Source: Halanaerobiaceae bacterium
GTDB taxonomy: Bacteria > Bacillota > Halanaerobiia > Halanaerobiales > Halarsenatibacteraceae
Direction: 5' to 3'
NCBI GenBank assembly: GCA_003553485.1
Contig: PWEJ01000110.1
Coordinates: forward strand, 1 to 38,916
DNA length: 38,916 bases
A model generated the notes under the pieces. The model saw only the letters and a program-made list of their open reading frames with translations. It ran no database searches and was not told the origin of the DNA. The position numbers were made by a program, and so were the translations under genes. Numbering within the stretch: the stretch's first letter is position 1; every line of letters starts with the position of its first letter. This document shows, in pieces, positions 17,933-26,300 of the stretch.

Positions 17933-18106
17933 ATGGCCTTTGTAATCGACCAGGATGAGTGTACTTCTTGTGGGATTTGTGCCGGTGAATGTCCGGTAGA
18001 AGCAATCTCAGAGGGTAATCCCTCTTTTGAGATTGATGAGGCACTCTGTACAGATTGTGGAATCTGTGCTGATGAGTGTCCTGTTGAGGCAATATCAGCT
18101 GCTTAA
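17933..18106 (+). CDS. 2[4Fe-4S] clostridial-type ferredoxin
   Basis: A 57-aa low-potential electron carrier. It starts at the ATG at 17933, with AGAGGAGGTGC upstream. It has two classical motifs, CTSCGICAGECP and CTDCGICADECP, each Cys-x2-Cys-x2-Cys-x3-Cys-Pro, separated by about 29 residues; the two halves are a visible internal duplication. It is likely the general ferredoxin for CODH and for the NADH/ferredoxin-linked complex at 18221-26745, between which it lies on the opposite strand. A TATAAT box at 17857-17862 is a possible -10 element, but no good -35 is spaced to it. A strong terminator follows at 18145-18190. Confidence 0.96.
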   Translation: MAFVIDQDECTSCGICAGECPVEAISEGNPSFEIDEALCTDCGICADECPVEAISAA

Positions 18107-18144
18107 AAATTTACTATTTAATAAAAATTAGATCTTAAAATAAT

Positions 18145-18190
18145 AAACAAGAGGCCGGAGCTATCTTTAGCTTTCGGCCTCTTGTTTTTA
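18145..18190. terminator. Strong bidirectional intrinsic terminator
   Basis: A perfect 13-bp stem between 18145-18157 and 18175-18187, extended by AGCTA/TAGCT around a 4-nt TCTT loop. A-rich sequence on the left and T-rich sequence on the right allow it to terminate both the ferredoxin gene (plus) and the redox cluster (minus). Confidence 0.9.
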
Positions 18191-18220
18191 ATTGCCTGGA
18201 AATTTAATTATAATTTGCTT

Positions 18221-20089
18221 TTAATTTACAGCATCTGCTAGAGCTTCCAGAAATCCCTCAGAAGAATAGGTTGCTCCTGAAATAGTATCCTTTTCGATAG
18301 ATTGGGTGGCAATGACATTTTCTATCAGCTTATCGAAGGCTGGTTCAGCATTATCAGGAACATCTTCATGGGCTAACACCTGTATTTCTGTAATTAAACC
18401 ATCTTCTACTGTAACCTCAATTTCAATATCATCATAAAAGCCAGAGCCTATACCGGTGTAAGTTCCATCTGAGATGGTAAAATCAGGCTCTACATCATCT
18501 TCGGGCTCTACAGTCACATCTCTGTCAGCTAAGGCTCTTTCTACAGCTGTTATAATGGCCTCGCTTGTTTTGGTAGCACCGGAGAGCACATCAACATCGG
18601 TATCCTGATTATCAATAATTGCCTGAGGAATTTTATCAAAGGCCGGTTCACCAATATCTTCAGACTCTGAGTGTTCAATAATCTCTATTGAAGAAATATC
18701 TCCATCAGAGCCGATAGTCACCTCAACTACAAGTTCTCCACCATAACCTTCAGCGGAACCGGTCAAAACCTGCTCTCCATCATCCTCTTCTTCGGTAACT
18801 TCTGCTTCTGCTTCTTCTAAAGCTTTGTGGACTGCTTCCATGATAGCCTCACTGGTCTCTGTTACCCCGGAGACTACATCTACATCAGGGCTTTGCGTAG
18901 CAATAATTTCCTCTGGAATTTCTTCCAGGGCGGGCTCGGCAAAACCTTCAGTTTCTTTATGCTCTAAAATGTCGATGGCTATTATCTCGCCGGCAGCAAT
19001 CTCTACCTCGACAACTAATTCCCCGCCATAACCTTCAGCAGAAGTGGTTATCTTTTGACTTTCTTCCTCCACAGGTTCTTCAGGCTCAGCAGTGGGATCG
19101 AAGCCAACGTCATCCAGGATTTTTTGCACTGCCTCCATGATAGCTTCACTGGTGACTGTAGCTCCAGAAACAACATCTACCTCAGTGCTTTGAGCTGCGA
19201 TAATATCCTGAGGAGTTTCTTCTAAAGCAGGCTCGGCGATACCTTCGGTTTCACTGTGTTCGATAACTTCAATAGAAAATATCTCCTGTTGGCTAAGCTC
19301 AACCTCCACTGTCAGATCACCACCATAGGCCTCAACAGTAGCGGTTTCTATCATTGTTTCTTCCTCCACAGGTTCTTCAACTTCTTCATCGGGGTCCCAT
19401 TCTGCTTCAGCTAGGGCAATCTCCACAGCCTCCATGATAGCTTCACTGGTGACTGTAGCTCCAGAGACAGCTTCCACATCAGTGCTCTGAGCTGCAATTA
19501 TATCCTGAGGAGTTTCTTCTAAGGCCGGATCAGCAATATCCTCTGTCTCTTCGTGGTCAGTGACCTGGATATTTAAAATTTCTTCCGGTGTTAACAGCAC
19601 TTCCACCGTTAAATCACCACCGTAGGCTTCCACAGTAGCCGTATAGGTTTCTGTATCAGGCATATCAACTTCTTCTTCAGGATCAGCCTGGGCCAGGGCA
19701 TCATCCACTGCAGCTAAAAAACCTTCACTGGTGGCAGTGGCGCCAGAGACCATATCAACATCGGTGCTCTGAGCTTCCATAACAGCTTCAATTAAATCTT
19801 CAAAGGCAGGAATGGCAAAATCATCGGTCTCCTGATGCTCCAGGACCTCTATATATACAATTTCGCCATCTTTTATAGAGACTTCAACTTCCATTTCTCC
19901 GCCATAACCCTCAGCTACTCCAATAAATTTTTCAGCTTCATCAACAGGCTCCTCTTCAACGGCAGGGGAGGGCTCGGCTTCTGCTGTTGGAGTAGGCATC
20001 TGATAATCCTCTATGCCATAGATAAAGATAAAAGCAAAGACCAGTATGACTGTAAATATTATACTCAAAGTTATATTCTTTTTGAACAT
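18221..20089 (-). CDS. Membrane-anchored protein with six tandem FMN-binding (RnfG/NqrC-type) domains
   Basis: About 622 aa from the ATG at 20089 (MFKKN); a GTG at 20104 sits directly on the GGAGG and is the alternative start. One N-terminal membrane segment (residues 5-24) is followed by an acidic Pro-rich linker. Six repeats of about 80-100 residues then follow, each with a GYGG or AYGG turn, an H-x-E-(T/S) strand end, a PA(F/L) helix and a Ser-Gly-Ala-Thr site. The predicted flavinylated threonines are at about 118, 212, 311, 410, 506 and 607; repeat 4 reads SGVT, and repeat 6 has a divergent front half. In RnfG, NqrC and similar proteins ApbE links FMN to this Thr by a phosphodiester bond, so the protein could hold five or six FMNs on the outer face of the membrane. 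It is the last gene of the redox cluster and precedes the terminator at 18145. No ApbE gene is visible. Covalent flavin transfer is family knowledge; electron-wire function is inferred. Confidence 0.9.
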   Translation of the reverse strand: MFKKNITLSIIFTVILVFAFIFIYGIEDYQMPTPTAEAEPSPAVEEEPVDEAEKFIGVAEGYGGEMEVEVSIKDGEIVYIEVLEHQETDDFAIPAFEDLIEAVMEAQSTDVDMVSGATATSEGFLAAVDDALAQADPEEEVDMPDTETYTATVEAYGGDLTVEVLLTPEEILNIQVTDHEETEDIADPALEETPQDIIAAQSTDVEAVSGATVTSEAIMEAVEIALAEAEWDPDEEVEEPVEEETMIETATVEAYGGDLTVEVELSQQEIFSIEVIEHSETEGIAEPALEETPQDIIAAQSTEVDVVSGATVTSEAIMEAVQKILDDVGFDPTAEPEEPVEEESQKITTSAEGYGGELVVEVEIAAGEIIAIDILEHKETEGFAEPALEEIPEEIIATQSPDVDVVSGVTETSEAIMEAVHKALEEAEAEVTEEEDDGEQVLTGSAEGYGGELVVEVTIGSDGDISSIEIIEHSESEDIGEPAFDKIPQAIIDNQDTDVDVLSGATKTSEAIITAVERALADRDVTVEPEDDVEPDFTISDGTYTGIGSGFYDDIEIEVTVEDGLITEIQVLAHEDVPDNAEPAFDKLIENVIATQSIEKDTISGATYSSEGFLEALADAVN

Positions 20090-20179
20090 GGCTGGACAGC
20101 TCACCTCCTATTACTTTACCATCTTAAATTTATTTTTCAATCTTTTGTCTTAGCAGATCTTATTTTTGAAAAAATCTGC

Positions 20180-20917
20180 TTATACTTTTTCTTTCTCCTT
20201 TTTTTCACTGCTGAAAAAATCTGGCAGTTTAATCCTGCCGGGGCAGACAAAGGAACAGAGACCACAGCGGATACAATCATCAGGAGAAAGTCGAGCCAAT
20301 AATTCTTCCTGTTCAAACTTTACCGCCTCCATGATTAGCACGGGATAAAGATTATTGGGGCAGGCTTCAATACAATAGCCACACCTAATACAATCCTTGG
20401 GCTCACCGGAATATGAACCGCTCTCCTTGGGATATTTGGTCTTGGACTCATCAGAATCGTAGGCAAAATGCCTGAGAATAGGAAGCTTATCATGTTTTTT
20501 TGTAACATTGCTGTATATTTTGCGGAATTTTTCCGGGCTAATCCCCATTATCTCATAACGATGACCTAATTCCTGTAATTCGCAATCACCGGCCGAATCA
20601 CACATCACGCAATTACACTCATGCTCGCTTAACATAAGATCAATTAAATTACGGCGATGCCTTTCTAATTCCTCATCAAAGGCCACAACTTCCATACCCT
20701 CTTCGACCTCAGTTGTACAGGCAGGTTTTGGCCATTCGCTACCATTAATTTTTACCACACAGAGACGACAGGCAGCGGTGGGAGAGAGGCGAGGATGATA
20801 ACAGAGACCTGGTATATCAATTTCATGTTCCCAGGCCGTTTTTAACAGATTTGCCCCTTCCTCCGCTTTGATCTTTTTGTTATCTATGGTTATAGTAACC
20901 TTATTCTTTGCTGGCAT
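20180..20917 (-). CDS. NuoG-type iron-sulfur domain fused to RnfC-type ferredoxin domain
   Basis: A 245-aa iron-sulfur protein with two parts of different origin. The N-terminal half matches the start of NuoG, HydA or FDH: a [2Fe-2S] plant-type domain (Cys 39, 50, 53, 67) and a His-Cys3 [4Fe-4S] set (His 99, Cys 103, 106, 112). The C-terminal part carries CIRCGYCIEACP (176-186) and CIRCGLCSFVCP (215-225), separated by a helical LYPVLIMEAVK segment. This layout and spacing belong to the C-terminal ferredoxin domain of RnfC rather than to NuoG. It probably relays electrons between the NuoF-like flavin subunit and the membrane/catalytic fusion protein. It follows the nuoF-like gene by 22 nt, with a GAAAGGAGG site before the ATG. 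Confidence 0.88.
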   Translation of the reverse strand: MPAKNKVTITIDNKKIKAEEGANLLKTAWEHEIDIPGLCYHPRLSPTAACRLCVVKINGSEWPKPACTTEVEEGMEVVAFDEELERHRRNLIDLMLSEHECNCVMCDSAGDCELQELGHRYEIMGISPEKFRKIYSNVTKKHDKLPILRHFAYDSDESKTKYPKESGSYSGEPKDCIRCGYCIEACPNNLYPVLIMEAVKFEQEELLARLSPDDCIRCGLCSFVCPGRIKLPDFFSSEKKEKEKV

Positions 20918-20939
20918 TGATTTTCCTCCTTTCTTAACT

Positions 20940-22844
20940 TCACTTCTGGGCCACTCTTTTAACTTTTTCTGAACCCTCTTGCTGTCCCGGAATAACTGCT
21001 ATAGCCTCAAAGGGACATTCCTCGATGCAGGTTCCACAGCTAATACAAATTTTATTATCTATAACATAGGGATCACCGCCAGGCTCGCCAGCAATGGCAT
21101 CGACGGGACAGGCTCTTTTGCAGCGATCACAGGCTTTACATTCTTCAGGATCAACTTCATAATAGATGAGCTCAGGACATACTCCAGCCGGACAGGCTAA
21201 ATCATGAATATGAGCTTCATACTCATCTCTAAAGTATTCGATTGTAGAAAGCACCGGGTTAGGGGCAGAATCGCCTAAACCGCAGAGGGCAGTTTTCTTA
21301 ATGGTCTTAGAAATATCCTCTAGTTTAATCAGATCCTGTTCGGTACCCAGCCCCTCAGTAATGCGGGTAAGAATATCTAACATTTTGGGAATACCATTTC
21401 TGCAGGGAAGACACTTTCCGCAGGATTCATCTTTGAGAAAGTCCAAAAAGAACTTGGCCACATCTACCATGCAGGTATCTTCATCCATTACCACCATTCC
21501 GCCGGAACCCATCATAGAGCCAGCCTCAGAAAGCTCGTCAAAATCGACCTTTAAATCAAAGAGGTCTTCAGGGATACAACCTCCGGAGGGCCCGCCGGTC
21601 TGAACTGCCTTAACCTTTTTGCCCCCGGGAATTCCTCCGCCGATATCAAAGACAATTTTTCTCAGAGTAATTCCCATCGGGACTTCAATTAAACCGGTGT
21701 TATTTACCTTACCTACCAGAGAAAAAATCTTGGCCCCTTTACTATTTTCTGTACCTATTGACTTAAACCATTCTGCTCCATTCATAATGATTAGAGGAAC
21801 ATTACCGAAGGTTTCTACGTTGTTTAACACCGTGGGTTTACCGAAAAGCCCCTGCTGGACTGAACGCGGTGGGGTCTGACGGGGCATAGGTCTTTTACCT
21901 TCAATGGAATGCATTAAAGCTGTGGACTCTCCAGCCACGAAGGCTCCGGCTCCTTCAGCCACTTCCAGATCAAAGGAGAAGTCTGTTCCCATGATGTTAT
22001 CTCCCAGCAAGCCGTATTCTCTGGCCACCTCAATGGCCTGCTTGGTATGTTTTACAGCTAAAGGATATTCAGCTCGAACATAGATATAGCCCTGATGAGC
22101 TCCAATGGCGTAGGCAGCGATGATCATTCCCTCAATCACCAGATGGGGGTTACCCTCCAGGATACTGCGGTCCATGTAAGCACCGGGGTCTCCTTCATCA
22201 GCGTTGCAGGCCAGATACTTAGGTTCAGCTTCCTCCTGGCGACAATATTTCCACTTTTTACCGGCAGGGAATCCTGCTCCACCACGCCCTCTTAAATTAG
22301 CTTCTATTGTTTCTTCAATTACATCTTCCGGGCTCATTTCATATAATGTTTTGGCCAGAGCTGAATAACCATCAACGTTAAAATAATCGTCGATTTCAGT
22401 GGGCTCAATAAAACCATTATTTTTAAATACCAGTCTTTTTTGGTGCTTATAGAAGGGTATATCCTGTTCCTTTTCAATTTTTTGCTGTGATTCAGGATCA
22501 GTATATAGTAATCTATCCACTGATTTTTTATTTTCAATTGTTTCTTCCAGGATTTCAGGGATGTCCTCTGGTTCTAATCTGATGTAAAAGGAACCCTGCG
22601 GTCTAATGACCATGAGAGGACCCTGCTCACAAAACCCCTGGCATCCAGTTATTTTAATACCTATAGTATCACTTAAATTTCTTTTTTCAACTTCAGACTT
22701 TAATTTATCGATAACCTTTTGACAGCCTGAACCCTGGCAACCAGTGCCGCCACACATGGTGATAAAACTTTCTTTTTCTTCTTGCTTTTTTTGAGCAGCC
22801 TGCTGTAACGCTTTTAATTTTTCCGGGGAGTCAATTCTTTCCAT
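20940..22844 (-). CDS. nuoF: NuoF-like NADH/FMN subunit with extra iron-sulfur domains
   Basis: A 634-aa NADH-oxidising (or NAD-reducing) flavoprotein. It has an N-terminal thioredoxin-like [2Fe-2S] domain (CGGTGCQGSGC near 31-41, then CQGFC at 68-72). The NuoF core follows, with the GRGGAGFPAGKKW nucleotide/FMN motif (about 186-198) and the [4Fe-4S] site CGKCLPC with a later CGLGDSAPNP. Two C-terminal ferredoxin motifs (CKACDRCKRACP and CISCGTCIEECP) complete it. This long form is that of HydB and the NADH subunits of bifurcating hydrogenases and formate dehydrogenases, so electron bifurcation between NADH and ferredoxin is possible. No [FeFe]-hydrogenase gene is present; the partner here is the FdhA-like fusion. 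It overlaps the nuoE-like gene by 1 nt. Confidence 0.94.
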   Translation of the reverse strand: MERIDSPEKLKALQQAAQKKQEEKESFITMCGGTGCQGSGCQKVIDKLKSEVEKRNLSDTIGIKITGCQGFCEQGPLMVIRPQGSFYIRLEPEDIPEILEETIENKKSVDRLLYTDPESQQKIEKEQDIPFYKHQKRLVFKNNGFIEPTEIDDYFNVDGYSALAKTLYEMSPEDVIEETIEANLRGRGGAGFPAGKKWKYCRQEEAEPKYLACNADEGDPGAYMDRSILEGNPHLVIEGMIIAAYAIGAHQGYIYVRAEYPLAVKHTKQAIEVAREYGLLGDNIMGTDFSFDLEVAEGAGAFVAGESTALMHSIEGKRPMPRQTPPRSVQQGLFGKPTVLNNVETFGNVPLIIMNGAEWFKSIGTENSKGAKIFSLVGKVNNTGLIEVPMGITLRKIVFDIGGGIPGGKKVKAVQTGGPSGGCIPEDLFDLKVDFDELSEAGSMMGSGGMVVMDEDTCMVDVAKFFLDFLKDESCGKCLPCRNGIPKMLDILTRITEGLGTEQDLIKLEDISKTIKKTALCGLGDSAPNPVLSTIEYFRDEYEAHIHDLACPAGVCPELIYYEVDPEECKACDRCKRACPVDAIAGEPGGDPYVIDNKICISCGTCIEECPFEAIAVIPGQQEGSEKVKRVAQK

Positions 22845-23344
22845 TATTCTCCCTCCTCTCGTAATTCAGTTACCAGTTGTTGAACTTCTTTTTTAGAAAT
22901 TTTCCCGTGATATTCCCCATCAACTATAATTACCGGGGCTACAGCACAGGTTCCAACACAACGAGCTGTTTCTAAAGAAAACTTTTGGTCTGGAGTTACC
23001 TCTCCCACCTGAATACCCAGTGTTCTTTCCAGTTCAGAGACGAGGAGAGGTGCTCCCCTAACATGACAGGCAGTTCCTGTGCAGACCACTATATGATAAT
23101 CTCCTAAAGGCTTTAGACGAAATTCGTTATAGAATGAAGCTATACCATAGAGCGAGACTAAAGGGACGGACAGCTTCTGAGAAGCCCTGATCAGGGCTTT
23201 CTCAGGAAGCCAGCCATAAAACTTCTGTATATCCTGGAGTACAGGAAGAAGAGGAGATTTTTGTTGATCTTTACTGGCCAGATTTTCGGCAATAATTTTA
23301 TCTATAGCTTTCAACTCTTCAGTTTCAAAAGCCATAATTTTCAC
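22844..23344 (-). CDS. nuoE: NuoE-like thioredoxin-fold [2Fe-2S] subunit
   Basis: A 166-aa subunit that partners NuoF in complex I, bifurcating hydrogenases and NAD-linked formate dehydrogenases. A helical start (LPVLQDIQKFYGWLPEKAL) precedes the [2Fe-2S] domain with its four cysteines in CTGTACHVRGAP and CVGTCAVAP. It follows the large RnfD-FdhA gene by 17 nt, with a GGAGGTG site before the start, and its stop shares a base with the nuoF-like start. It forms the electron input/output module with the next gene. Confidence 0.94.
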   Translation of the reverse strand: MKIMAFETEELKAIDKIIAENLASKDQQKSPLLPVLQDIQKFYGWLPEKALIRASQKLSVPLVSLYGIASFYNEFRLKPLGDYHIVVCTGTACHVRGAPLLVSELERTLGIQVGEVTPDQKFSLETARCVGTCAVAPVIIVDGEYHGKISKKEVQQLVTELREEGE

Positions 23345-23361
23345 CTCCGTTGAAAATGAAT

Positions 23362-26300
23362 TTATGAAACAATCAGTTTTTCTTCTTGAGATATTTTTTC
23401 GATCTGACAGGGTGTGCTCTTTAATGCTGGCACTCCGGAATCCTGATCAAAAAGATCACTGGTTAATTTATTGACTGGAGATTCGGCAAAGTGAATGGGG
23501 ATAAAGACCTCTCCAGTTGCAACTCTATCTGTTATACGTGCTTTCACCGTTATCTGTCCCTGTTTAGAGTTTACTTTAACATCTTCATTATCTGAAATAT
23601 TGAGCTTATTAGCATCATCAGGGTTTATCTCTAAATAGGGCTCATTGACCTGAGCAGTTAAAGCCTCTGATCTTCTGCTCATAGAACCAGTTCTAATGTG
23701 GTAAAGACTCCGGCCAGTTATTAAAGTGAAGGGATACTCCTCATCGGTTTTTACACTGGGCGTAAATTCTACCGGCTGGAAAACAGCTTTACCATCATCA
23801 TGCATAAACTCATCTTTGTAGAGAAAATCAGTTCCATTTTTATCGGGTTTTACCGGCCACTGGAGACCTTCAGTCCAGAGGTTACGATAATTTACTCCCT
23901 GGTAGAGAGGAGTTAATTCAGATATTTCCTGCATGATATCAGCAGGTTTATCATAATCTAAATCAAAACCCAGTTCTTTGCCAATGGCAATTAAAATCTC
24001 CCAATCAGATTTAGCCTTTCCTGGTGGATCCATGGCTTTGTTAATACACTGGATTCTTCTTTCAGTGTTGGTATAGGTTCCTTCTTTTTCCACAAAGGTT
24101 GCTGCTGGCAGGACTACATCGGCTTTTTCAGCAGTTTCACTTAAGAAGGGATCGATAACAGCTAAAAAGTCCAGATTTTCTAAGGCCATATCGGCTTTCA
24201 TTTTATTGGGTTCTGAGAGGGAAGGGTTATCTCCCATTATCAGCATGGCCTTGATATTGCCAGCCATGGCTTCACTCATCATGTCAGTGGCAGTTAAGCC
24301 TTTAGCTTCTGGAAGTTCTCTCTGCCAGTAGCTGGAGAATTTATCCCGTACTTCTTTATCTTCAATACTCTGATAGCCAGGTAAATAATCAGGTAGAGAG
24401 CCCATATCGCTGGCTCCCTGGACGTTATTTTGCCCCTGGAGAGAATTAATACCAGTTGAAGCCCGGCCAACATTACCTGTTATCAGACTGAGATTTGCCA
24501 GGGATAATACATTTTTAGTGCCTGATTCATGCTGGGTCATACCGGTAGCAAAGGCTATAGAACCCTTATCTGCTTCAGCAAACAATTTAGCAGCAGCAAC
24601 AATTTTTTCAGTGCTAACTCCAGTGATTTCCGCCACCTTATCTGGAGTATAGTCATTAAGGGTTTCTTTTAAGTCGGCAAATCCTTTGGTTTTTTCGGCA
24701 ATAAACTTTTTATCAGTAAGGTCGTTATCCAAAATTACTTTCATAAGGCCGTTAATGAGAGCAGTGTCAGTGCCATTTTTCGGCCTGATCCAGTGAGTCG
24801 CCCATTTAACCAGTTCAATCTCTCGGGGATCTATAACTATCAGATCAGCTCCATGATTACGGACAGCATTTTTAATATATTGGGCTATTACTGGATGGGC
24901 AGCAGTGGTGTTTGATCCGGCAACCAGGATACAATCAGCATTTTCAAACTCGGCAATTGAGTTTGTCATGGCTCCACAACCAAAGACCTTTTCTAAGGCT
25001 TTAGCAGAAGAAGCCTGACAGAGTCGATTAGAGGTATCTATATTATTGCTGCCAATACCTGCTCGCAGTAATTTCTGGAAAAGATAATTTTCTTCGTTGG
25101 TACTCTTAGCAGAGGCAAAACCTGCTATAGCCTGAGCGCCATGTTCTGCTTTTACTTTTTTAATATTGTCGGCAATTTCTTTTATAGCTCGTTTCCAGTT
25201 GACTGGAATCAATTCACCATCTTTTCTAATTAGAGGATACTTTAACCGATCATCAGAATTTACATAGGTATGCCCAAATCTACCCTTTATACAGAGAGAA
25301 CCGAAGTTAGGCTGGGCATCAACAGCTTCAACTCTAATTAATTTATTATCTTTTGTATAGACGTTCATCTGACAACCTGTACCGCAATTACTACAGGTAG
25401 TTCTTACCTTATTGTCTGCTTCCCACTTTCGGACAGGTTCCGTGGAGATTTTCTCTGTAATTGCTCCAGTGGGACATAGTTCAAAGCAGCCACCGCAACC
25501 ATCACATTCAGAAAATCCTCTTTCACCGAGACCGGCCGTGGTAAATATGTTTGAACCTCGATCTCCTAAACCTAAAATACCCTTTTCCTGTATCTCATCA
25601 CAGGCCTTAACGCAGCGCTGGCACATGATGCATTTTGAAGCATCATAGACTAACACCGGCGAAGTGGTATCCTTGGTCAGGTCGATATCTTTACCAGGGC
25701 TGAAAGACTTTTTGCCCCTGCCAAAAGGTTCTTTGAGTCCTATTCTATCGATATAGGGAGCATAGGGGTTTAATATAACTAGAGCTACAAAGGAAGCCCC
25801 ATATAAGCCGATTAAAGTAAGTCCCATAGTTAAGAGAGCCAGTAAACCACCAAAGATATATTGTCCTTTTAAAGTGGCCGGAGTTGTCTGAGGCTCTGTG
25901 GCCATGTAAAATCCTAAAAAGATGACACTACCAGTAAAGACGTGGAAAGCAATCCTGGTAATTACAGGGCCGCCAGTAGCCAGGCCAAGTATAGCTGCCA
26001 GGATAGTCATGCCTCCAAGAAAACTCAAAGTTATTCTCCATTTCAGTTTAATCCAGTAGGCTAAAAGGACTCCTGAGAAGAGAGTAGCTATTCCTGAAGC
26101 TCCACCAATCCAGCCATGACGTTTCCAGAGAAAGAGACTCTCAGTAACGCTTAAATTTTCAGTGCCATAAAAGCCCATAACCTCACCGAGTTCCATGGCT
26201 CCCTGAAAACCTTCACCGGTGAAGAGATTATAGGCTAGATGTTCAGGATAAAATAACATCCCTGAGGCCAAAGAATCAGGCAGAAACCACATAAAGGTTA

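Noticed and set aside
17898-18092. A 64-codon minus-strand reading frame
   Set aside because: It is the shadow of the plus-strand ferredoxin, whose cysteine motifs and ribosome site are unmistakable.
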